NCBI GenBank assembly: GCA_947172415.1
Contig: OX359193.1
Span: 444,501 to 508,500, forward strand
Reading direction: 5' to 3'
DNA length: 64,000 nt
DNA from: Chondrosia reniformis
Taxonomy: Eukaryota > Porifera > Demospongiae > Chondrillida > Chondrillidae
The position numbers and the translations under genes were made by a program. The notes under the pieces are model-generated. The model had not been told where the DNA came from. It searched no databases and saw only the letters and a program-made list of their open reading frames with translations. This document shows, in pieces, positions 55,401 to 64,000 of the stretch; the stretch's first letter is position 1; every line of letters begins with the position of its first letter.

Positions 55401-56863
55401 TTTGCTTGAATATGGAGTGCTGCATCTAACAGGTCAGCCAATCAAATCTCCTCTGGGCAGCACAGACTACTTGGATGGGTACCAAAGCATTCTGTCAATG
55501 ACTGCTTCAACCACTGTTGACCAGAAAGAGACATTGAATGGACAAGGTGAATAAAGTGTTTTGTAAGACAATACTCAAGTAAATAACACTCTCCTCCCTC
55601 ATTCCTTCTCCTTGTACATCTTCTACTCTCTCTTCTCTTTCTTGCTTTCCTTCTCCCCTCACACTTGCTATATAGATGCTCTCCTGATGTATCAGTGGTT
55701 AGTATCATATCTTCTCATTGAGAGTGATAAGAAACTGAAACATCAACTAGCTCAGGGAAAGGTCGGCTACATCCCACAGGCAGCTGCAGTCTTTTTTAGG
55801 AGAACTGTATCTATATGTTGTAGCTTTTCGTACAGGGCTCTTCTCATTAGATGGCATTTTCCTTTCTATATGAATTATACAAACCTTATTGTTGCCTTTT
55901 CAGAATGTATGAATACAAGAAATATAATCTGGGATGAGACTAATAGGGCGGTTGCTATGGATAGTTGTATGTCTTATATTCACAGGACCCATTTACAGCA
56001 AAGAATGACTGTCAAGTGTACCTCTGTAGGACCCTGTCCATTGCCTACATTGAGGTATGGTAGGCAACATGTATGATCTTGTTAAATGTATCAGTCACAT
56101 GATACCCACATGCTAGTGTTTCATAGTAAGCCATTTTGTGAAACTCGTGAAAAAGGCAGAATCGGAAAAAGAGAGTAGTGCTTCAGTACTAGCAAGGGTG
56201 TGTGATCTTTATGCACTTTGGTCTTTGGAGAAACACATGTCCATCCTCTACCAAGGTTAACTTTCTCAATTTTATTAAGTCAATTTATTGCTCAGTTTGT
56301 GTGTGTCTATGTTATACAGGTGGATTTTGTATTGGAAGGTTTGGTCAAAAAGTCAAAGATGCTATAATTAAACTTTGCAGTGAAGTAAGTCCCTTTAAAG
56401 TGATATAAGCCTATCTTTACATGTAGCATAACATTGCTGCATTCTCAGCTCAAGGATGATGCAGTTTCATTGGCCGATGCAGTGGCACCTCCAGATGCTA
56501 TTCTACAGTCACCAATAGGAATGTCAGATGGAGAGGTTTATTGGCATTGTAATTAACTGTATAAGCTATAGCCACACCCCCACCCTACAGTCGTGCCCTA
56601 CCCTAGCCACACCCCCACCCTACAGTCATGCCCTCCCCTAGCCACACCCCCACCCTACAGTCATGCCCTCCCCTAGCCACACTGCCATGTCACTATATAC
56701 CACATAGCCCTCTCTGCTACGTATGTGCTAGATCTACAAGAATATGTATCAAGCAATGCTCACAAGGCCTGGAGCATTGGAGAGAGCAAGCTACTGGAAG
56801 GAATTTACTGAGAAGCCAGTCCCAGGAAGCAAGCGTGATGATATTATCAGGTCAAAGCTATGA
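52440..56863 (+). CDS. ACOX3: Acyl-CoA oxidase 3 (pristanoyl-CoA oxidase), two alternative first exons
   Basis: Exon 1A 52440-52817 (or 1B 53177-53500), then 53627-53701, 53765-53854, 53930-54162, 54223-54273, 54485-54530, 54642-54824, 54888-55001, 55061-55181, 55249-55371, 55433-55546, 55676-55761, 55986-56054, 56117-56255, 56320-56384, 56449-56535, 56732-56863. The forms are 701 (1A) and 683 (1B) residues; human ACOX3 has 700. The FAD/acyl-CoA dehydrogenase fold shows [42 protein letters not shown] and [20 protein letters not shown]. The catalytic Glu is in CTYEGDNN. The C-terminus SKL is a type 1 peroxisomal signal. The enzyme desaturates 2-methyl-branched acyl-CoAs using O2 and makes H2O2. 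ACOX3 is preferred over ACOX1/2 from the similarity of the N-terminal and C-terminal domains. Confidence 0.95.
53177..53500 (+). other. ACOX3: Alternative first exon 1B of ACOX3
   Basis: An ATG-initiated open exon ending AAAAAT followed by GTAAGA. It encodes the same N-terminal helical domain as exon 1A (shared ELSLDE followed by a KR..EY pattern, then YDPS/YDSS), diverged to roughly 40% identity by eye. Both exons end in phase 0 and either joins exon 2 ([17 protein letters not shown]). Two promoters with mutually exclusive first exons is the simplest reading; 1A could instead be a decayed partial copy, but its frame and donor are intact. Confidence 0.75.
56570..56690. repeat. 35-bp tandem repeat in ACOX3 intron 16
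   Basis: Three copies with core AGCCACACCCCCACCCTACA, starting about 35 nt after the exon 16 donor. Confidence 0.93.
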
Positions 56864-57261
56864 AATGAACTAATAGTTCTTCATTCGATTCTCTATCAAA
56901 CGAACATATATTATATTCATTTTAATTAGTACATTGTATACTAGATCAAATATGTACTTCTTTCTAGTTATTATAAAAGTGGAAACATGAAGGGAGCAGT
57001 GTTGTGGTATTTTAACAACTTTATGACACTTTAAATATACTTCTCTCAGTACAACTCTGGTAGCTCAAGAGATACAACTCCTCCATATCCTACAAAATGA
57101 AAATATATGAATTACACTTCCTAATGTTTTGTATGGCATGTCACAATAAAAAACAATCATTATCGTAACCATACAGTTAGATGTTACATAATTAAGTGAC
57201 TCAACTTAAGAATTAAAGATCTTGAAACTTGTCATGTACTTCTCTCAGCACAACTCAAGTA

Positions 57262-57560
57262 GAGTTGCCCCAGGGCACACCACGAGGAGGTGAAAGTACA
57301 TCGTGCCCCACCCCACAGCGTTGACACTAACTATTGTGTAACAGAAGCTGTAACTGCGCAGTAATCTGCACTCATGGAGTTACTAGCCATGACATAGGAA
57401 TCGATCGGCGTTAGCCTCACTTTCAGCCTATGCCAAGTCCGACCCTCCCGAACCGCAAACTGCCCCGATGAGAATCAGTGTGTTGCCACACCTTTAACTC
57501 CTCAGGATCGGATGACGTCCTTGAAGTGGGGACTGGCGAAACAACTGCCCAAATCAGGTG
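57262..57560. other. Structured dispersed element, copy 2 (possible ncRNA)
   Basis: Matches copy 1 (7690-8010) in the order of short conserved blocks: CCCAGGGCACACC...GTGCCCC hairpin, GTTACTAG-like and CCGACCCT blocks, AAACTGCC, TGAGAATCA, and AGGATCGG. Copies are diverged between the blocks, while the terminal GGGCAC/GTGCCC stem is kept. It sits downstream of ACOX3, in the same strand orientation as copy 1. Confidence 0.45.
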
Positions 57561-58451
57561 TCGACAACCGACTTCAACTTACATAGTTACGTGATTACCT
57601 CAATCTCCGTGCCGTCAGACCCCAGCCGAAGCCAGAGCTAGTGAGGACCAATCCCAAGCACCAACCCTCCCACTGAGTTCCTGATCAGATTGCATATCCA
57701 ACGTGACACCAGGCCGCATTCTCAGCTCGCTGGCGGAGCCGAGGGGAATCCTGGGTCTACTTGTCTAGCGCTCCGAACAGGACTACTCGGGATAAGGAAA
57801 GACCACCGTCAGGCACAGAAACTTTAGCAATCTCACGCGTCAAGTAAGCCACTGGGGGTAAACTGAAAATTTTCACACCTCGCCATCTTTTATATGGCCG
57901 CATTCCATTTTTCCCGCGCAAACTCCAAATTAGGAATTACGGTCACGTGATTGAATGACGTCAGCCTAAATTATAGATTCTTGGGCTTCACACTTTTGCA
58001 ATAGCTACAAAATGGCTGACGAAGCGTAACTGACAAAATTTGAAGAGAGGCGCACGGGAACAATTTGCATCGCAGTCCGTGGTGAATTTTAGAACTTTAC
58101 AAATTTATGATGCATAAAGGATTCGTCTGTACATGTCTTCGCAACGTTTTATTTGCTGTCGAGTCTCTCTTGATGTTACGCTAACCACCAACTATACGTT
58201 TATAAACCCCCAGGATCGGATGTCATCTTTGAAGTGGGACGAAGCAGCTTCCCAGGCCCAGTGTTGCCAGCAGCACAATTAATTAAAACGATTTCCACAA
58301 TGAGTTAACTCTATATGTTACATGACTGTAATGTAGTTATTTCATTTGATATTCATGCCCTATACAGCCTGTAAATTACAGTTAACGTTGTATATATATT
58401 ATATAAACTGGAGGCTGATATTTAATAGTTGGGAATGTGATAACTTTAATG
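57561..58451. other. Gene-free region with a partial element duplication
   Basis: At about 58213 a block CCAGGATCGGATGTCATCTT, followed by GAAGTGGGA, repeats the block at about 57506 (CAGGATCGGATGACGTCCTT). A CAAAATGGCTGACGAAGCG stretch (about 58009) is in a YY1-like context but its ATG opens a frame of only three codons. No gene was recognised. Confidence 0.4.
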
Positions 58452-59251
58452 TCACTTCTTTGTTGCCTTCTTGATAAAATCCAAGTAAACGTCTGAGCCT
58501 CCTGTTATCTGCATTTCCCATAAAGCATATCTATATCACTTTGTGACCATCAGTAGTAAGCAACTAGTAAGACAAACTCACAGGTAGTGTTATGATTTCA
58601 GCTACGTCATCAGGATGATTTTTCTTCACAAATTCAATTACTTCAGCCAAGAGACTGTTTTGAGTTTTTATAATCTATGTGTAAAACAGCTAGTGAACAA
58701 TAGATGTTTTCAGTGGCTAGAGTTAAACCCTTATACATCAAAGGAACATTATTAAGTACAAGTAATACATACATACCATCAAGCATTCTGTATCCTCTTC
58801 AATTTTCTCTTTCCATTCATAACTGTAAGTTTATATATAAATATATATCAAAATGAGATTTTAAAATGGATATAGATAACTTACATTGAAATTACTTGAG
58901 GGATTACAGTTACACAACATGCCGCAGACTTAGTTTCAATAAGCCTTCTGGAAATGTGAAAGAATAATCCGGTGTAAAATCTTATACACGTAATTCTAAT
59001 TATGTGTGCGTGTTGAAAGTAGGTACTAACAAAATAATTGAATGCTAAATATGGATGGCAATATATATACGAAAACATGCATAATATATAGTTAAAAAAC
59101 AGTATAAGGTGCAATACCATACATACAAATAGCAGCTTATAAGATTTTTCATTCATATCATTCATAAAGATATTCACCGGCCAAGAGACTTTGATAGATC
59201 CAGGTTTGGACAAGTAACGAAGATAGCCGAAAGTCCTGTTTCACAAGCCAT
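58452..59251 (-). CDS. CUTA: CutA family protein (copy b)
   Basis: Five exons on the minus strand: 59178-59251, 58885-58947, 58777-58822, 58582-58674, 58452-58508, giving 110 residues. Segments are AIFVTCPNLDLSKSLGR, CCVTVIPQVISIYEWKEK, EEDTECLM, IIKTQNS, NHPDDVAEIITLP and GGSDVYLDF. The exon lengths (74, 63, 46, 93, 57) parallel copy a (74, 60, 46, 93, 54) and all phases agree, so the two arose by duplication. Copy b has HPDD where copy a and most CutA proteins have HPYD/HPYE, a change near the trimer core. The normal tyrosine there is lost, which may alter the putative site. Confidence 0.9.
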
Positions 59252-59605
59252 TGAAGATATAGAATTTGAAGATGAGAAATTTCCTGAAATAATATGAACA
59301 GGCAGAGAGAGCTGTTATTGTGTATATAGATGCTGATGTCTCCGTAGAGGTTTAAAGTCACTTATATACCAGAGGAATATCCTTTGATAATTGATAACTT
59401 TTGTTGTTTCCTTAAATTTAGAGGAACCTTGATAAGATTCCAGAAAATCCTTCCATTTTTAACTGTATTCATCGCGCGAAAATAACATCGTTAACGCGCA
59501 TAAGTTATACGCTGCTGTTGCGCTCGAGTATGAGATTCGCGATCGCTTGTGCTCGCCCCAATTACCTTTATTGTCAGTCAAAATTTGCAAGCATACACTA
59601 TATAC
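59252..59605. other. Intergenic between CutA-b and the ankyrin-kelch gene
   Basis: Contains CGCGCGAAAATAACATCGTTAACGCGCA (two CGCG-type clusters within 30 bp), the most CpG-rich short stretch in this part and the likely CutA-b promoter region. No coding exon was seen. Confidence 0.35.
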
Positions 59606-62081
59606 TTATTTATACAGCAGGCAGCGTTCTACTGTTTTGACTCCTTCGTCTTTGTATTCACCACCTAAAACAAATATTTCTTGCTTATTGTCAACATTTG
59701 AAGTAACTATAGCTGGAATTATTCTCTCTGATCCAGTGGCAGAGATCTTTCTCCATTCTTTTCTAAACCAGTCAAACACATGAACATCGGAATGTGCTGT
59801 ATCAAACACATTTTCACCGCCAAATGTGAGCAATAGATCATTAAAACCTCCTAGTCCACACCAATGGAGAGGAGGTTCCGGCATAGTCTTCCAGAATGAT
59901 TCAGGCTTGTTTTCATTTCCCTTTCTGACACACGAAGACTTAATTTCTGACAAATAAGTGTAATAGAGGCTTCTTGATGTGCCATTACCAAAGCCCAGAA
60001 ATATTTTGTCTGTTGTTACCGTGCTTTTTAGCCAACTAGATGCTATTGGAAAGCTGCAAATTTCATGCCACATCAAAGAATGATGGCCAAAATTTAATAC
60101 TTCAACTGATGAAATTCTTTCATTAGCCTTTTCTGCAAAGCCACCAGCCACAACAACATAGTCACTAAAGCTTACACACGTAAACCATATCCTGCCATGA
60201 TTTAACTGGGGAAGATCTGCCCTCCAAGTTAACTCAGAGACCATCCTTAATACCTCCTTAGAATCCCATTGATTAATGTGCACTCCTTTTTTCCAGCGAC
60301 CTCCAATAAGAAGCAATTGATTTTTTACAGTTGTGAGAGAATAGCCATCCATCTCTCTATTGTCAAAATGACCTATTCTATACCAAGTTTTTGTAATCAA
60401 GTTGTAAATTTGAATGCATGATTTAAATTCTTGATCTGCACCCCACTGATGGCCAACAAATATTTTGTCACCAAGACAGGTGGCTGTTATATATTGGCCT
60501 TTAAACGGCATATCAGGGTCCCTTTCACAGGAAAATTCATCTCCAATCAACTGCAGTTGCTCTTTAAACACCTGTATACAAAATTATCCAATCAGTATAT
60601 ACTGATACATAAACACACATACATATATATACGGTACTGTTATATATCCAAAACCAGTTGTTAACTTCAGTTTTCAGTGATAATTAAAATATCACCCGAA
60701 TAAAATCACACCTGCTATATAATATATACATATGATTTCCCTATCACTGCAATTACTGTAATATATGTATATTACTAAGAACTGGTCACTGAGGCAAGTG
60801 GCACTGGATTTGAATACCATGCAATGAGTCCTTTCTGAATTTTGTTAATGCTTGTGTTCAAGCTAATACTATTATGAATATTCACAAATCAATAAGTCAT
60901 GTACCTTGGAGCTTGATAATTTGATGCATGTCATATTAAGCTTACATTGAACTGATTCAAAACGGTTACAACTGCATTATGATTCAATAACTTCGCTAAA
61001 TCAAGAGTACTGCAAGATTGATGTTTAAGAATGGAGCTAGCAGTATCATTAAAATAGACAAACAAATCAGGGTCTGCTCCATACTGCAACAATACTTCTA
61101 CCATCTTTGTTTTACCCTCAGCAACAGCCAACTGAAGAGGAGTGAAGTAGGGCTGGATGTGTGCCCTAGCATCAACGTCTGCCTTGCCCTCCTCTACCAG
61201 TACCGGCACCACATCCTCATAGTCACCCTCTACGGCCAGATGAAGTGGACTGTGCATGATATGATATTTTTTAGCCTGTTCTTTAGGGATGTTAACCGGG
61301 GCTTGCTCGTCAATGGCAGCACGAACCCACTCAAGCTCCTGCCAGCCAATAAATAAACCAAGTTCCCGGTGCTTGACCATTTCCAAAGGTATATCACCAC
61401 CATTATAACCCCCATTGAGATCGTGAATAGCAAATACAGGACCAGGAGGCTTACCTACATGAGAAATAAGTTCAGCATTTTTCAAGTCAATAAGGTCACT
61501 ACATACGTAATGACAACTACCTTATCTTTGTTTATGTTAACATGCACATGAGCCTAGGATTCACAAAAGATCAAGAAGAATACAAAGATTCCCAGGCAGG
61601 CTAGGGTCACTGATGAAGGGTGGAATTCCTAGAAACAGCTGTCTTGCCCAGTGGAGCCTATCCTATTTTTGATTGACTAACACTTATCCTGTCCTACTGT
61701 AGGTTTTCCTACTACAGAATCAAAGGGCTTACTTATTTATAATTACCGGAACGAAATTCTTGGAGCAGTTTACGTAATGTCCATAGCTGAGAAAGGCTTT
61801 CTAGTCCGAAACATCTTTGTCATTACTGTTACTACGTACGTAAAGTGCTCCAAGAATGTTAACGAGCCCCTCTACAATATTTCAAAGGCTCATTAACGTT
61901 AATAGAGTAAGGATTCCTTCTTAGAATCTAACTGCGTCGAATTACGACAGCAAGAAGAAGCAAGATAAAGTGCGTCTTTAGACGCTCTAAAAGTCGAAAG
62001 ATGGCTCATTAATGATTATTAATACTTACTTGGCTCACGGACCGTTTCACTTAGCCTCAACATAGTATCTATGGTCTTCAT
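59606..62081 (-). CDS. Ankyrin repeat and kelch repeat protein
   Basis: Three exons on the minus strand: 62030-62081, 60946-61454, 59606-60571, giving 508 residues. The middle exon encodes about three ankyrin repeats (SPLHLAVEGDYEDVVPVLVE, then TPLQLAVAEGKTKMVEVLLQ with YGADPD). The last exon encodes about six kelch blades, with paired glycines in LLLIGGRW, VVVAGGFAE, LLTFGGEN and FVLGGEYKDE. A kelch propeller plus ankyrin repeats suggests an adaptor, for example in ubiquitin ligase or cytoskeletal complexes, but there is no BTB or F-box domain. I do not recognise a named orthologue. The start is the first ATG of the only upstream exon that joins in phase 1. Confidence 0.8.
61545..61645. mobile_element. 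Dispersed element fragment in ankyrin-kelch intron 1
   Basis: Has the 5' part of the family: AGGATTCACAAAAGATCA, then GGTGGAATTCCTAGAAACAGCTGTCTTGCCCAGTGGAG-type sequence as shared with 63.0 kb (GGAATTCTCAGAAACAGCTG). It ends before the CAGGTTTAG block. Confidence 0.5.
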
Positions 62082-62283
62082 ATGTCTCGACCTATTTATT
62101 GACTAATCTGACCATTTTATTATGCAATATCTCAAGGATGGTTTATCTAATACATGTAGTTATTATTAATTCACAACAAAATGAATGAGTATAAAAACAG
62201 TGAAAAATTAAATGAATGCTACTTTTTTACTTGACCATGAATTAAAACTACCAGATTGTACACATACATATACACAAGTAACT

Positions 62284-63626
62284 CTAGGAGACTGGAGGTT
62301 GGGAGGAAATAGGGTCTTGCGAAATTTGATGGTCCTGTTGCACAAGATCAGCAGATGGCTCAATGCTACTGACACCGCTACTTGCACTGTTACTGCCATG
62401 TGATGAGGTATGTGACTTCTTTAACTTGACAGTACTTTGCCTTTTCTCTTTAGCCCTTCCATGAGGAGTTGATAAGGGAAGCAGGTTCTCTTGAGGGTAG
62501 CTTACGAAACCTGGTAGCTTGGTTACCCAGTGAAGTAGCTCAGATTTCTCAATCAGGACAATCTTTGGACCTCTTACTTTAAAAATATTAAACATGTCCT
62601 TTGTATCTTAGCAATAGGCTAAGGATTTCAATCCAACAAGTAGCCAATATACAATCACACTCATATAGACATGAAATGATAAGGAGTATTTGTTATGTTC
62701 ATATTAGTAATAGGGGTTAGTCTAGCATCAGCAATACAAATTATTGTCAAAACGTATGTTTCTACCCAGAGGTCTTCTTCAGCAATGAAAAAGACTGCTC
62801 AACTAACCTAACTATTACTCATATATAGAGACATGTGCATACATATGCATAGCATTATAGGAAAGAGTGCTTTAACCAACATTATAGAGGTGCATCAGGG
62901 GAACAATTCATCTTTCTACATAGGAGAAATAACTTTTAGTCAACTTTAGTAGATAGTCAACTGTATGGAAGGGTAGGTACCATTACCAGTGGATAAACAG
63001 GTGCATGTGAGTACATTGATGAATGTGGAATTCTCAGAAACAGCTGTCTGGCCCGGTAGAGAAGAAGAGAAGGAGAAAACTCCTGTATCCTCATCCAAAG
63101 CCCTCACTAGGTTTAGTTCCCTATAGGCCTTTACTCGTAAGTACATATAGTATGCAAAAATTATATAAAGATTATTCATACATACATATGGTATATCAGT
63201 GGATACACAACATTCCTACTACTATTCCTGCTATGTGTGCCAGGAATGCTACATGATCAAATGTGACCACCTCACAGATCACTGCCACCAGCCAAGGAAT
63301 GGACCACCAGGAGAGAGTGACTCTACCCAACTTGGACTCCCATCTCTTCTTGGCACTGCTAACCTCAAGGACAAACAGTGCAAATGCCACAGGGGAATAC
63401 CCCACAAAGCAGTAATAGAGAATATCATTGTAGAAGTAGACTATTATTACTTCAAATAGCAAGTGAAACAAGGGGATGAGAAGGGTGAAGATGATGATAA
63501 TGTTCAGAAAGTGGTAACTCCCCAAATAACTTTCTACCAGCGTTCCCACTACAAAGAAGAACACGACTACTGCTAAAAGATGACCAATATCGTAGTGCAC
63601 TGCCCCATAAGTTATCACTCGGAACC
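62284..63626 (-). CDS. Rhomboid-family intramembrane protease, 3' part
   Basis: Two exons on the minus strand, 63207-63626 and 62284-62576, joined in phase 1; the 5' part lies beyond the window. The first encodes membrane segments (HLLAVVVFFFVVGTLVESYLG, then a long hydrophobic stretch), the candidate nucleophile in GYSPVAFALFVLE, and the catalytic His in HVAFLAHIAGIVVG. Serine and histidine of the dyad are both kept, though GYSP lacks the glycine that usually follows serine (GxSG). It is most like the RHBDD/RHBDL4 group. The second exon encodes a hydrophilic tail of about 96 residues rich in Ser, Lys and Gln. The join to the tail exon is inferred from phase and splice sites. Confidence 0.7.
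63018..63145. mobile_element. Dispersed element copy in the rhomboid intron
   Basis: Contains GGAATTCTCAGAAACAGCTG, GCCCGGTAGAGAAGAAGAGA, a CTCCTGTATCCTCATCCAAA block and CTAGGTTTAGTTCCCTATAG. It matches the copies at 35.5 and 44.0 kb. Confidence 0.55.
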
Positions 63627-63775
63627 CTACAAAAATAATGCAAAATTACACATATAAAAACAAATATGGTAATCAATGATTCATTGAGCATCAGCAACAT
63701 ATACTTATATACTTATATATACTTATACTTATACATATACTTATATACTTATACTTATATACAGATATGAAAAAT

Positions 63776-63862
63776 CTAAGATACCATTTTCCTACATGCT
63801 ATATGCCTATTCTGTAAAAGAGCCTATAGGGGAACTAAACCTGAAGAGAGCTTATACTTATA
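63776..63862. mobile_element. Dispersed element fragment, reverse orientation
   Basis: Reverse complement of the 3' part of the family: CCATTTTCCTACATGCTATA, CCTATAGGGGAACTAAACCT and GAAGAGAGC. It abuts a hairpin element. Confidence 0.55.
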
Positions 63863-63864
63863 TA

Positions 63865-63986
63865 CAGATATGGACGTTTCGACCCGAAAGTCTTCATCAG
63901 CAATGATGAGGAGATATTTATAAACTGATTTCTGTATCTCCTCATCATTGCTGATAAAGACCTTCGAGTCGAAACGCCCAAATCTG
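63865..63986. repeat. 52-bp inverted repeat, MITE-like hairpin
   Basis: Arms 63865-63916 and 63935-63986 pair with five mismatches across an 18-nt loop. Arm landmarks are GTTTCGAC[C/T]CGAAAG and TCAGCAATGATGAGGAGATA. A diverged relative (GGTCTTCTTCAGCAATGAAA) is at about 62773, so this is a dispersed family. Confidence 0.85.
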
Positions 63987-64000
63987 TTAAATATATGTTG

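Overview
The window looks like nuclear DNA of an early-branching animal, most likely a sponge (demosponge, Amphimedon-like). That placement is inference. It rests on animal-type genes (clathrin heavy chain, SETD1/COMPASS methyltransferase, SEPT2-group septins, MED19, NAGK, MND1, PHYH, ACOX3), AT-rich DNA, GT-AG introns that are mostly 50-150 nt, and closely packed genes in both orientations. I rebuilt each gene exon by exon from reading frame, phase and splice consensus. Nearly all chains close in frame with lengths close to the human proteins.

Layout. 1-190: last exon of a Sel1-repeat protein (+). 443-7298: three minus-strand genes, MND1, CCDC62-like and NAGK. 7.3-12.4 kb: gene-poor, holding a structured repeat and a perfect 105-bp inverted repeat. 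12.4-14.8 kb: a seven-helix receptor (-), head to head with RFC5 (+, 14.9-17.2 kb; 75 bp between start codons). 17.4-21.8 kb: SCNM1 and MED19 (-). 22.1-32.9 kb: two tandem SEPT2-group septins (+). 33.3-49.0 kb: clathrin heavy chain (23 exons) and SETD1 (-). 49.3-56.9 kb: PHYH (+), a CutA gene (-) and ACOX3 (+, with two alternative first exons). 57.2-59.3 kb: a second copy of the structured repeat and a second CutA gene. 59.6-62.1 kb: an ankyrin-kelch protein (-). 62.3-63.6 kb: the 3' part of a rhomboid gene (-).

How genes relate. PHYH and ACOX3 act in the same peroxisomal pathway for branched-chain fatty acids and lie next to each other with only one small gene between. PHYH has a PTS2 and ACOX3 a PTS1. 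MND1 is a meiotic recombination factor, and the CCDC62-like gene next to it has germ-line links in mammals. The other neighbours look like ordinary housekeeping genes without an evident shared pathway.

The most unusual property is the minisatellites. About twenty tandem arrays (unit 4-79 bp) sit inside introns, and many start within a few tens of bases of a 5' splice site. In SETD1, CLTC and NAGK the repeat unit contains the last bases of the exon plus the donor. In PHYH the unit starts exactly at the donor GT. The arrays therefore consist of copies of the exon-intron junction, some of them intact decoy donors.
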